From Nostocales cyanobacterium HT-58-2 (GTDB lineage: Bacteria; Cyanobacteriota; Cyanobacteriia; Cyanobacteriales; Nostocaceae): a stretch of DNA of 64,000 nt. Each line of letters opens with the position of its first letter. Positions within the stretch are counted from its first letter, which is position 1. The position numbers and the translations under genes were made by a program. The stretch lies in NCBI GenBank assembly GCA_002163975.1, contig CP019636.1:310001-374000 (forward strand), given 5' to 3'. The notes under the pieces are model-generated. The model was not told the DNA's origin. It did not search any database and saw nothing but the letters and a program-made list of their open reading frames with translations. Below, piece after piece: positions 44,172-53,946 of this stretch.

Positions 44172-46385
44172 TTACACCAGAACCTTCGCTAAAATCGGTC
44201 CAACACGAGTGGCGATTTCTGGAACGTAAACTTGCGACACATAGTCGGCAATCATCCTATCTGTGTTGAACAGCGGTGCATTCGTTTTAATCGATGCCTT
44301 CATCATTTGCACCCAGCGATGGGGAACGCCGTTTGCATCTTGATCATAGTATAAAGGTACTATCTGCTCTTCTAAGAGCTGATAAAGTGATTCTGAATCT
44401 ATCCTATCTTGCAAATCCTGATCACTGGTGTGAGCGTCCTCACCAATTGCCCAACCATTTATCCCTTTACCATTGGCATCTGCTTTGTATCCCTCGCACC
44501 ACCAGCCATCCAGCACGCTACAATTAATTCCACCATTAAAGCAAACTTTTTGCCCGCTTGTACCAGAAGCCTCTAAAGGACGACGGGGATTGTTTAACCA
44601 GACATCAACGCCCTGCACGAGTTTTTGACCAACGTAAATATCGTAGTCTTCAATAAATGCGACTCGATGCTGGATTGCCGGATCTCGACACCACTCCATC
44701 AAGCGTTGAATAATCCGTTTGCCTTCTTCGTCAGCTGGGTGAGCTTTACCTGCAAAGATAATTTGTACGGGACGTTGCGCATTGCCAAAAATTCTGAGTG
44801 CCCGTTCGGCGTCACGCAACAGCAGATGACCCCGCTTGTATGGGCTAAAACGTCTGGCAAATCCAATCGTCAGCACTTTGGGATCAAGTAATGTTTCTGT
44901 TGCCTGAATGCTTTGGTACTCTTCACCGCGTTGTTCGCGTGCTTTCCTAATTTTATGGCGGGTGTGAGCAATCAGTCGCTCTTTCAGGACTAGGTGTCGC
45001 CACCACAGTTCTTCATTTGGAATTTCGTCAACTTTCTCCCACGTTTTCGGGTCAATGACACGAGTTTTCCAGTCTTGTCCCAAGTATTGAGAATACAAGT
45101 CTGCCATCAGGGGAGCAGTCCAAGTGGGTGCATGGACTCCATTGGTAATGTAACCAATGGGGACTTTGTCTTCAGAACGTTCTGGATACAGAATTGTCCA
45201 CATCTTGCGAGAAACTTGACCATGCAATTCACTCACGCCATTGGCAGCACGACACATCCGCAGTGCTAAAACTGTCATGCCAAAGGGTTCCCAAGGATCA
45301 CCTAGTCGCCGTGCGCCTAATGCTAAGAATTGCTCACGGGAAAGGCGTAACTGAGTCCAGTAATGGGCAAAGAAGGAGTCTATTAAATCAGGTGAGAAGA
45401 CATCATGACCTGCGGGAACTGGCGTATGTGTGGTGAATACGCAACGATTTCGCACCTCAGTTTCGAGGTCGTAGAAGGATCTGCCAGTGCGCTCAATTTC
45501 TTGCCTGACAACTTCCAAGGTACAGAATGCAGCATGACCCTCGTTTAGGTGATAGACGGAAGGTTCAATTCCTAAGGCAGTCAGTGCCTTGACACCGCCA
45601 ATTCCCAAAACGACTTCTTGGGCAATGCGAGTTTCTTGATTACCGCCGTAAAGGTGCCCAGTCAACCAGCGGTCGATGGGATCATTGTCATGGCGATCGC
45701 TATCCAATAAATACAGACTCACTCGCCCTACTTGCACTCGCCAAATTTGCACTTTCACCTGTCGTTGGCGAACTTCTACCTCTATCGTTACTGGTTCCCC
45801 TTGCTCATTTTTGATTAACTCCAAGGGCATATGGTGGAAGGGGTTGTCAACGTAGTAGTCTTCTTGCCAACCACTCCGGCTTAACCGTTGTCGAAAGTAA
45901 CCTTGGCGATACAACAAACCCACACCAACCATTGGGACACCTAAATCTGATGCTGATTTGAGGTGATCCCCTGCGAGAATGCCTAAACCGCCAGAGTAGA
46001 CAGGGAGAGATTCATGAATACCAAATTCGGCACAAAAGTAAGCAATCGGATGTTCGTGGGTAATTTGTGGGGCAACCCGATTGACCCAAGTATTTTTTGT
46101 GGTTATGTATTCGTCAAACTCACGCACCAGCGCCCCGAGTTGCTTCAGGTAAAAGGGATCTTCCGCCAGATGTGTGAGGCGTTCGTATGTCGCTGATTGT
46201 AGGATCTCGACTGGATTATGCCCGCAGCGTTCCCATTCTTGGGGATCGATGGTTTGGAACAGAGAAATGCGATCGTTTGTCCAACTCCACCAATAGTTAT
46301 AAGCCAACTCTGCTAAGCGCTTGAGGGGAAAAGGTAACTTCTCACCCAGCACTTGCACTGCTGTGTTTGCACTGCTGATATTCAT
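44172..46385 (-). CDS. glgP: Alpha-glucan phosphorylase (MalP/GlgP, DUF3417-type)
   Basis: This 737-residue enzyme begins with the DUF3417-like block LPFPLKRLAELAYNYWWSW. Then come the active-site blocks AYFCAEFGIHESLPVYSGGLG and YHLNEGHAAF, and the PLP site region SGTSGQKVCFNGGINCSVLDGW near residue 600. It splits alpha-1,4-glucans with phosphate to give glucose 1-phosphate. The N-terminal domain places it in the thermophile/maltodextrin-type branch and not the classical glycogen phosphorylase branch. At 737 residues it is shorter than the ~850 common in that branch, but all core motifs are present. The gene is monocistronic and ends at a clear terminator. Confidence 0.92.
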   Translation of the reverse strand: MNISSANTAVQVLGEKLPFPLKRLAELAYNYWWSWTNDRISLFQTIDPQEWERCGHNPVEILQSATYERLTHLAEDPFYLKQLGALVREFDEYITTKNTWVNRVAPQITHEHPIAYFCAEFGIHESLPVYSGGLGILAGDHLKSASDLGVPMVGVGLLYRQGYFRQRLSRSGWQEDYYVDNPFHHMPLELIKNEQGEPVTIEVEVRQRQVKVQIWRVQVGRVSLYLLDSDRHDNDPIDRWLTGHLYGGNQETRIAQEVVLGIGGVKALTALGIEPSVYHLNEGHAAFCTLEVVRQEIERTGRSFYDLETEVRNRCVFTTHTPVPAGHDVFSPDLIDSFFAHYWTQLRLSREQFLALGARRLGDPWEPFGMTVLALRMCRAANGVSELHGQVSRKMWTILYPERSEDKVPIGYITNGVHAPTWTAPLMADLYSQYLGQDWKTRVIDPKTWEKVDEIPNEELWWRHLVLKERLIAHTRHKIRKAREQRGEEYQSIQATETLLDPKVLTIGFARRFSPYKRGHLLLRDAERALRIFGNAQRPVQIIFAGKAHPADEEGKRIIQRLMEWCRDPAIQHRVAFIEDYDIYVGQKLVQGVDVWLNNPRRPLEASGTSGQKVCFNGGINCSVLDGWWCEGYKADANGKGINGWAIGEDAHTSDQDLQDRIDSESLYQLLEEQIVPLYYDQDANGVPHRWVQMMKASIKTNAPLFNTDRMIADYVSQVYVPEIATRVGPILAKVLV

Positions 46386-46940
46386 AAAATCTACGTTCTC
46401 TCTTAGTTTTTCTTTTTTGCCGTCAAAATCTGCTTCTTGACCATTACTCCTTTTAGGTTCTTGCGCTCTCTTCTTCGTCTGGGAATCATCCTTTCAAGCG
46501 TTGAGCAGTTTTTTGACGGTTTTTATTTTTCCAGACCTATTCCAAATCATCCTTCTTTTTTGCCGATTTTGATAGCTTTTCTGCATCAAATTAATTGACA
46601 TTGTTTTAATTTAGTTTTTGTCTTGTTAAGATTTACCTGATAAAGAAGAGCAATGAACCCAGATTGCACATATAAATCTGGATTTCATAAATTTGCATTG
46701 TCACTTAAAGAAGCAGGGGAGCACCCGAGCAAGGGAGAAGGGGAGAAAAGAGCTAATGAACATTAATGCTTTCTCCCTGCGCCTTGCTTCTTGGTCATTC
46801 ATACAGCCGTTTTCAATAGGGTGAAATACAGATTAGCTGTAGAGGCACAGCAATGCTGTGCCCCTACCATATGGTTTGTATGCAAAAGAAAAGTGCTGTA
46901 AGGTACAGCATCATAAATTCAAGCCTTCAAAACCCCATAG
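46386..46940. other. Intergenic region between glucan phosphorylase and multicopper oxidase
   Basis: AT-rich upstream region of the phosphorylase gene. It contains the palindrome at 46839-46867. No other feature was recognised. Confidence 0.45.
46839..46867. repeat. Dispersed palindrome, GTAGAGGCACAGCAATGCTGTGCCCCTAC
   Basis: A long perfect-to-near-perfect hairpin (GGCACAGCA and TGCTGTGCC). It is the third copy of the family found at 21527 and 34258, and it sits just after the multicopper oxidase stop, where it may terminate transcription. Confidence 0.6.
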
Positions 46941-48443
46941 CTAAAGCGGTGGTGCTGGAAGAGGTCTCGCAGGGGCTGACATCGGATCGATCCCACCTCG
47001 CCCTACTTGAAACTGACTCATCATGTCGCGGTCTTCATGAACCATGTTGTGGCAATGATACATAAATTTACCTGAATAAGATCTAAACCTCCCAATCACG
47101 CGTACTGTTTCGTTTTCACCAACGTAAAAGACGTCCTTCCAGCCACGCTCATAAGGAAAAGGCGGTTGACCATTACGGTCAAGTATTTGAGCATCAATGA
47201 GGTGGAGGTGCATTGGATGAAACGAGACATTTGCAGTGTTTCTAAGTGTCCATATTTCGACTTCTTCAAGTTGAGGATTTGCATCGACTCGATTTCGGTC
47301 CCAACCGTTGCCGTTGATCACCCAAACTCCGTCATTTCTTTGCTGCACTACAAAGTCGCGAGTTCGTACAGCTGCAGCTTCTGGAATAAATTCAAGATTG
47401 CGTAGTGTGTTAGGAACAACGCTGTCATCTGTTTCAGAACGCACTACATCAAAGCACATAATTCTGTCTATGTTGTCGAAAAAAGCGTTGTTGGGTAAAA
47501 AAAGATTTTGCAGTTCTACCCGAGTCCCTATGGCATATCTGGAGAAATCTATAATTAAGTCGTACCGCTCTCCCATCGCAAGACGTATGTCTGGAGTATT
47601 TACTGGTGCAGACATTAATCCAGAATCAGTACCAATCACAGTCAACTGATCACCTGTACTGAGAGCAAGTCTATAGGAGCGAGAAATGGATGCATTTAAC
47701 ACTCGGAAACGGTACTTGCGGTTAGCCACCTGCATACGGGGCCAAGGTACGCCGTTGACTGTAATCACGTCACCCATCACACTGGTCTGATTGCGATTAT
47801 CAAAAATGAGTGAACCATCAGGCGCAAATTGCCTATCTTGAATAATCACAGGGATATCATAATTTCCTTTGGGAAGTGGTAACGCAAGTTCTTCATCATC
47901 TTGGACGATATACATTCCAGCTAACCCCCTGTACACATTTTGAGAAGATTGAGCAAGGGCATGGTCGTGATACCACAAGTTGGCAGCCGCAGAGGTGTTG
48001 TTGGAATAGACGTAATCCTTGTAATAGCCTGGAGGAATGAAATCCTCAGCGTAACCATCGTATTGGGGTGAAGATGTCATCCCATGCAGATGAAGGGATG
48101 TATTCACATCAAGATTATTGATAAACCGTAAAGTTGATACCCGATTTCTACGTTGTCTAATGACAGGTCCGGGAAATATGCCGTTATAGCCCCAAATCTC
48201 CGTAGTTTGCCCTGGTAAAATTTCTACTCGAGCCTTTCGCATTGTGATTTGGTAGTAATCAGTTGTTGAATCACTACGTGTTGGGTTCAACACTGGTGGT
48301 GTACGAAAGGGAACTGTAAATGGCTCAACTGTTCCATTAGCTCTTTGAGCATATCCTCGATATTGAAGTCCTACAGGAAGCAAAAGGGTACCTCCCGCAA
48401 GTGCTGCAATTTTCATTGCTTCACGTCTGCTGATTCTTTTCAT
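46941..48443 (-). CDS. Tat-exported multicopper oxidase
   Basis: A 500-residue protein with an N-terminal twin-arginine signal (MKRISRREAMKIAALAGG) and the four copper-binding segments: HLHGMTSS, WYHDHALA, HPMHLHLID and MYHCHNMVHEDRDMM. The last segment includes the Cys of the type 1 copper and a Met ligand. It resembles CotA/bilirubin oxidase-like enzymes, oxidising phenols or metals and reducing oxygen to water outside the cytoplasm. The substrate cannot be named from sequence. It is followed by a palindromic repeat. Confidence 0.93.
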   Translation of the reverse strand: MKRISRREAMKIAALAGGTLLLPVGLQYRGYAQRANGTVEPFTVPFRTPPVLNPTRSDSTTDYYQITMRKARVEILPGQTTEIWGYNGIFPGPVIRQRRNRVSTLRFINNLDVNTSLHLHGMTSSPQYDGYAEDFIPPGYYKDYVYSNNTSAAANLWYHDHALAQSSQNVYRGLAGMYIVQDDEELALPLPKGNYDIPVIIQDRQFAPDGSLIFDNRNQTSVMGDVITVNGVPWPRMQVANRKYRFRVLNASISRSYRLALSTGDQLTVIGTDSGLMSAPVNTPDIRLAMGERYDLIIDFSRYAIGTRVELQNLFLPNNAFFDNIDRIMCFDVVRSETDDSVVPNTLRNLEFIPEAAAVRTRDFVVQQRNDGVWVINGNGWDRNRVDANPQLEEVEIWTLRNTANVSFHPMHLHLIDAQILDRNGQPPFPYERGWKDVFYVGENETVRVIGRFRSYSGKFMYHCHNMVHEDRDMMSQFQVGRGGIDPMSAPARPLPAPPL

Positions 48444-48494
48444 AGTTAAGCTGTTTTACGAGTAAGGTGTATAAATTTGACTAGTTACGTGTTT

Positions 48495-51400
48495 TTACAC
48501 GTAACTTAAATTGATTCGGACAGTCAGATCGTTGTAATCCTTGTCACCGCCATTAGCGAGATCCTCAAAACCAAAAACGTTATCTCCCAACAAACGAACA
48601 TGATCTGTTTTGTCAGAATTAGCACCTAAGAATGGAAAATAAACTTGCGGGTCATTATTGAAATTACTGTCTAAGAATGCGTCAGGTTTGCCATTGACAA
48701 TCATGAAAGGAGCAAACAGTGAACCGCCTTTGAGAGTTGCCGTGAAATTTGCCGTTCCTTGGTTGTTTACCGTTAAGTCAAGACCCGCAACACGTCCCTT
48801 GACGGCAGCTTGTACATAGCCTGCATCCCCCGGACGCTGGTCAACAATACCATCGCCATTGGTATCAATACCACCCTTGTTATCTGCTATTTCATAGAAA
48901 CCAATAAAGTTGTTAAAAGCAGCTTCTCTGTTGAGAATAAAATCAGCTTTGACTTGAGTGTTGACTTGTCGTAAGTCGATGAGTTCATCTTGCGGCTTTC
49001 CTTGCAGATTAGTACCCAAAGAAAAGTCTTCATTGGTTGCTCTCACCTTGATTCCTAAAGTATTAAAATCACCCGAGTTTTGAGCCAATGGGTCTTTCCA
49101 AGTCAAAGAAAACTCTCCATTATCTAAGCTTTCGACTTTGAAATTTGCAGTAGATGGAAACACCACTTTTGAAGAAGCCTTATCAAATAAAACCTCGTCA
49201 GTTGTGCTGTCGGGTACTAAGTAGAATCTCAAGTTAGCATTCGAGTCGAACGCCAACTTGCGTGCCAAGTTGGTATCAAATCCATTTGGGATATTGGCAA
49301 GAGCCGAGAAAATGACCTGCGATCGATTCAAAGCAGCTTCGCTGTAACCTGCACTGCTGGGGAGAAGACCGTTGATTCGACCTTGTCCATCGTCAACCGT
49401 AAATACTCCTAGTTCATTGACTCGTCGAGAAGTATTTTCTGTTAACTGAACTGAAAGTTTAGCTTGACCACTATTAGTGGTACTGATGGCAAACACATCA
49501 GAAGCAATTTGAGTTAATCGGGGAGTCGTCGACTGAGTTGTTGGATTAGAGGTATTACTGTTGTTGCGAATGGTAACTGTGGCGGTGGTATTCAATAAAC
49601 TCAGGTCGTAGCTTTCTGTATCCACCAAAGTCAGAATCAGACTTTCATCGTCCTCATCAAAGAGTTTATCGTCAATCGGAGTGATGACAATGTCTACAAA
49701 AGATTGATTGGTGCCAAGAGTTGCGACACCTGTAAGGTTGGGGCTATAGTCAACGCCGTTGATGGCGGTACCAGAAATACTGTAGGCTACCTGAAGTGGT
49801 GAATTGATGTCACCAGAGCGATTGATACGAAAGATACCTACATCACCTGATTCGGCAGCAAAAGCATCAATGGCAGCAATGCTTACAGTAGGGATAGTAT
49901 CGTGGACGAAAATATCACGACTAGCATTGGTATCTCCTGGTACTAGATTGTTGGCATATGACGCATATGTTACATAGCGTCCCGAAGCGGAAATTGCAGG
50001 GTTATAGAATAAGTCATTTCCCTGATTGCCTTGCGAATCTATGGAAACGCGTTTAGTAGTGAGTGTTTGAGTGTCATAGACAAAAATGTCACCAGTGCCG
50101 TTTGTGTCTGCTGGGACTAGATTGTCAGCATATGAATCAAACGCCACATAACGTCCATTTGCCGAAATGGCAGGGGAGAAGGATTCGTTATTGCCTTGAT
50201 TGCCCTGTGAGTCTATGGAAACGCGTTTGTTGGTGCGTGTTTGAGTGTCATAGACGAAAATATCACCAATGTTGTTTGTGTCATTTGCTACTAAATTATT
50301 AGCAAATGACTCGAATGCCACATAACGTCCATCTGCCGAGATGGCTGGAGAGAAGGATACGTCATTTCCCTGATTGCCCTGTGAATCTACGGAAACACGG
50401 TTAGTTGTGCGAGTTTGAATGTCATAGACAAAGATGTCACGAGTGTTATTCGTATCATCTGCGACTAAGTTACTAGCCAATGAATCAAACGCTACATAAC
50501 GTCCATCTGCGGAGATGGAAGGAGAGAAGGATGCGTTATTTCCCTGATTGCCTTGTGAATCTACGGAAACACGGTTAGTTGTGAGAGTTTGAGTGTCATA
50601 GACAAAGATATCAACGAAATTATTCGTATCATCTGCTACTAGATTACTAGCATATGACTCAAACGCTACATAGCGCCCATCTGCAGAAATAGCAGGCGAT
50701 AAGGATACGTTATTTCCCTGATTCGCTTGTGAATCTACGGAAACACGGTTAGTTGTGAGAGTTTGAGTGTCATAGACAAAGATATCACTGAAATTATTTG
50801 TATCATCTGCTACTAAATTGTCAGCATACGACTCAAATGCTATGTAACGTCCATCTGCGGAGATGGCGGGAGCTCCGTTGGCAGCGTTATTTGCCTCGAT
50901 GCCCCCTGGACCTACGGAAACGCGGTTGGTAGTACCTGTCTCAGTATCATAGACAAAAATATCATTGACATTATTTGTATCATTTGCAACTAAATTGTTG
51001 GCATTAGACAGAAAGGCTACGTAACGCCCCGAAGCAGAGATAGCTGGGTAAAAGGAGTTGTTATTCGCTTGATTACCCCCCTGACCTATGGAGACACGGC
51101 TCGTGTTTAACACGTGAGTATAGGCTGTTTGAGTTGCAACTGGGAATGCTAAGGATATCGTCATCCTCTGGGTGGTGACTTCCAGTTTCCAGTTACCGCC
51201 TAAAGCTGAGTGACCTGTGGGGGTGCTAGAAGCAGCTATTTGTGCTCCTGTTTTCTGGTGCAATTTAGCTATGAATTCGATGCCTATGTCTGTGGCTGCA
51301 ACATTGCAGCCATAAAGCAACAACGAGGGAGTAGAACTTGCTTGCTGCTTTTGCTTCGGAAACCAGCGCTCTAGTTGGTTGACGTAGAATTCTATGGTTT

Positions 51401-51704
51401 TTAAGTTTAAGCAGCTATTGCCCAGATACAAGCATCCTGGTGAACCGTGGGAGACTATATGAACTTTGGTGATATTTTCTGCTTGGTTGGACAATACACT
51501 GGTGATTTGCTCAACACCATCCCATTCTGGGTGCAAGAGTATCACTTGTGTCCCCTTTTCCACTCCAGACACTAGAGTTTGATAGTCTGCTACAGCTGTG
51601 TCAATGAATACTAGGCTTCTAGAAGTAACACTAGTAGGCTGATTTTGCTGCGTTGTTACAAGAGGATTGTATATATCAAGCGTTTGTATTTGATTTGGCT
51701 GCAT
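48495..51704 (-). CDS. Surface/secreted protein: DUF4347, seven-repeat PD40 propeller, Calx-beta, DUF4114
   Basis: A 1069-residue extracellular-type protein. It starts with a DUF4347 domain (about 25-195) including HIVSHGSPG. Seven repeats of about 58 residues follow (about 200-605), each with the pattern RVSxDSQGNQGN, SADGRYVAF, NLVADDTN and DIFVYDTQT, as in TolB/PD40 beta-propellers. A Calx-beta domain comes next (about 607-700, with DEDDESLILTL). The C-terminal part ends in a DUF4114-like GxEDLANGGDKDYND block. No classical signal peptide is evident, so secretion would need a type-I-like route. Domains of this kind mediate adhesion or calcium binding. Seven repeats would make a complete seven-blade propeller. 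Confidence 0.88.
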   Translation of the reverse strand: MQPNQIQTLDIYNPLVTTQQNQPTSVTSRSLVFIDTAVADYQTLVSGVEKGTQVILLHPEWDGVEQITSVLSNQAENITKVHIVSHGSPGCLYLGNSCLNLKTIEFYVNQLERWFPKQKQQASSTPSLLLYGCNVAATDIGIEFIAKLHQKTGAQIAASSTPTGHSALGGNWKLEVTTQRMTISLAFPVATQTAYTHVLNTSRVSIGQGGNQANNNSFYPAISASGRYVAFLSNANNLVANDTNNVNDIFVYDTETGTTNRVSVGPGGIEANNAANGAPAISADGRYIAFESYADNLVADDTNNFSDIFVYDTQTLTTNRVSVDSQANQGNNVSLSPAISADGRYVAFESYASNLVADDTNNFVDIFVYDTQTLTTNRVSVDSQGNQGNNASFSPSISADGRYVAFDSLASNLVADDTNNTRDIFVYDIQTRTTNRVSVDSQGNQGNDVSFSPAISADGRYVAFESFANNLVANDTNNIGDIFVYDTQTRTNKRVSIDSQGNQGNNESFSPAISANGRYVAFDSYADNLVPADTNGTGDIFVYDTQTLTTKRVSIDSQGNQGNDLFYNPAISASGRYVTYASYANNLVPGDTNASRDIFVHDTIPTVSIAAIDAFAAESGDVGIFRINRSGDINSPLQVAYSISGTAINGVDYSPNLTGVATLGTNQSFVDIVITPIDDKLFDEDDESLILTLVDTESYDLSLLNTTATVTIRNNSNTSNPTTQSTTPRLTQIASDVFAISTTNSGQAKLSVQLTENTSRRVNELGVFTVDDGQGRINGLLPSSAGYSEAALNRSQVIFSALANIPNGFDTNLARKLAFDSNANLRFYLVPDSTTDEVLFDKASSKVVFPSTANFKVESLDNGEFSLTWKDPLAQNSGDFNTLGIKVRATNEDFSLGTNLQGKPQDELIDLRQVNTQVKADFILNREAAFNNFIGFYEIADNKGGIDTNGDGIVDQRPGDAGYVQAAVKGRVAGLDLTVNNQGTANFTATLKGGSLFAPFMIVNGKPDAFLDSNFNNDPQVYFPFLGANSDKTDHVRLLGDNVFGFEDLANGGDKDYNDLTVRINLSYV

Positions 51705-53090
51705 GAGTGTTTGTCACAGACTGTCAAACTGTTTTTATTTGTTACGAATTGATTGAATTCGATTCAGATACGCTTACAAGCTTTCGCCTCAACGGCAGTT
51801 AGCACACTCAAAGAACTCTCTGTAAGCGCTATGCAAACCTGTTAGCAAAAGCCCCACTCTTCAGCCTTCATTGAAGTATGAACTTCTGAGGATAAATGAC
51901 TGATGATTTGAGAATAGATGCCTGCACAGATACTAATTAGTTGTATGAATAAATCACATCTGGATGTTGTTTGACTTGATGGAATAAGGTACAAAAGGTC
52001 CAACAAGACCCAATCTCCCTGAATCTGGGTGAGGGTTTGCCAAAAAGCTCGCCCCCCATGGCATGATGTGAATGAAATAGGAAAAGTCTTGTTGAATTTG
52101 ATTAATTTCACTTGTATGCAGTACCATAGTGCTCAGATTTTTGTAGGGTAATTATCAAGTTTTTCTTAAGTAGGAACCTCATTCGTGTGGAATGAAGCTA
52201 TTCAAAGCTAAGCGAACGAAAATTGCATTCGCTTGTCATAGAAGAAGTCCTCTTAAGTTTGTATCGGTCTAGAAGTCTGAAAGTAATACTGCAACGATAA
52301 TTCTTATTTCACGGTAGTTTAAAGTAAATCTTCAACTCGCAATTTTACTTATATATGCATCCCTGGTTTTAGCTCAATGTAATGTTTAAAGTATTCATGA
52401 GGTAGAGCACTGACAACTTTCCCTGATAAATAGGTGAAAGCTTTTTTTGAAAACCAATATTGGATGTGTGCTTAGTTGCCTGATTATTATTATTATCATA
52501 ACAATTGTAAAATTTGTAACGAACTATATTTTTTAATTGTAAATTTTTAATGTAGAAATGAAATCAATTATGATTTTTTAGAAAAAAATTACAGTTTTGA
52601 CATTAACAGTATTATGCTATATGACAAAACATAATATTTTATTATTTTACATTTAGATATTATGAAATCTGCTTAATTTTCAAAAATACAAAAACTTCAT
52701 AATTTAAAAGAGTGTTTAAACATGAATTTTACAGTTAGTTTGTTATATTGATTGGGTATGTGGGATTTTGAGACACAATAGGTCGTTCCATCAAGAACAC
52801 CTATCTCGGTATCAAGAACAATAATTACGGTCTAGTCTTAAATTTTCTCAACTCCCACAGTCAATATCAGGGAGCTATATGCAAGTTAACTTAGTTTATG
52901 AGTTCAACTAAGCTACCAGAATTAAGAATGATTGTTGCAGCATTTTTTCAATCTTTTAGCTCAACGGAGGCTAGAAGATAAATATCCTGTCAGAAATGAA
53001 CATAGCGTTGGCATGATTGGCTATGGTTCGCTTCATTCTGCATAGGTTTAATTTGTATTTCTTCCCTCACAAATAAGCTTTAGCAAGAGA
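51705..53090. other. Long AT-rich intergenic region upstream of the NRPS cluster
   Basis: About 1.4 kb without a supported gene. It should contain the promoters of the DUF4347 gene (minus) and of the NRPS cluster (plus). A minus-strand open frame of 89 codons (51842-52111) has no recognisable domain and is not called. The section 52450-52700 is especially AT-rich with poly-A/T runs. Confidence 0.45.
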
Positions 53091-53768
53091 ATGACAATCC
53101 AACTCTACACACCAGTTGAAGTTAATCAGCTTCAGCAAGACCTTCCCTACTTAATTGAAATGAGTCAGTGGCTGAAAAATTTTGTAGCAAAACCGCACCC
53201 TGATGTAGGTAGACCAGGTGCTCTTTGCCCTTTTGTGCCTCCCTCACTAAAGTTAAATAGCCTTTGGATGAGAGTTATTCGTTCTAAAGGTTTGGATATT
53301 CAACAAATTGCAGCTATTGTTTTACCTTACCTAAATATATTTCTTGAGTTAGAACCAACAGAGAAACCAACAGCCCTGAACAAAGCAATAGTCTTCATTT
53401 TTCCTGATGTTGAGACAGAAGATGCTCCCAAAATTATTGATGTTGTCCAGAAAAAACTCAAGCTTTTCTTTGTCGATGCAGGATTGATGATAGGAGAATT
53501 TCATAACCTGACTGAAAGCCCAGGTCTTCACAACCCAAACTTCCGTCCACTTCGCAGCCCTATTCCTTTGTTGGTTATTCGCCCTATGACTGAAGCTGAC
53601 CTTCCTTTTATGCAGAATACAGACGACCCACACTTGCGTATAAGGTATTTAGAAGCTTATTTAAAGCATTATGGTCAGACAATAAAAGATAAAAACAAGT
53701 TAAAGGCAGCCCATCAAGCGTTGACATCAGCACAAGAGCAACTGCAACAAAAAAGTTTAGTACATTGA
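53091..53768 (+). CDS. DUF6875-like protein of the NRPS cluster
   Basis: This 225-residue protein has HPDVGRPGALCPFVPPS (about 37-53), which I recall as typical of DUF6875 proteins, and no membrane segment or signal peptide. Other blocks are FIFPDVETEDAPKIID and MIGEFHNLTESPGLHNP. It is encoded 178 bp before the first NRPS gene on the same strand. Homologues are known next to other NRPS genes, so a helper role in assembly or tailoring is plausible. The function is not established, and the family assignment comes from memory of motifs. Confidence 0.6.
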   Translation: MTIQLYTPVEVNQLQQDLPYLIEMSQWLKNFVAKPHPDVGRPGALCPFVPPSLKLNSLWMRVIRSKGLDIQQIAAIVLPYLNIFLELEPTEKPTALNKAIVFIFPDVETEDAPKIIDVVQKKLKLFFVDAGLMIGEFHNLTESPGLHNPNFRPLRSPIPLLVIRPMTEADLPFMQNTDDPHLRIRYLEAYLKHYGQTIKDKNKLKAAHQALTSAQEQLQQKSLVH

Positions 53769-53946
53769 GATATTTCTTCTACATGAGCACAGTTACTCTT
53801 CCAGAAAAATGACTTATTCACTCATGCAATTAATGAGAGCAATAAAAGTAATATTTTCGCTGTGAATTTCATCATTCATCTTTAAGCGATGAAAGTTAGT
53901 AACTGAGCCTATCAATTAGTAGAATCGTTTTCTTTACAAGGTATCT

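Noticed and set aside
51842..52111. 89-codon minus-strand frame in the long AT-rich gap
   Set aside because: No motif, no clear ribosome site and an odd composition; could be debris, but nothing supports a gene.
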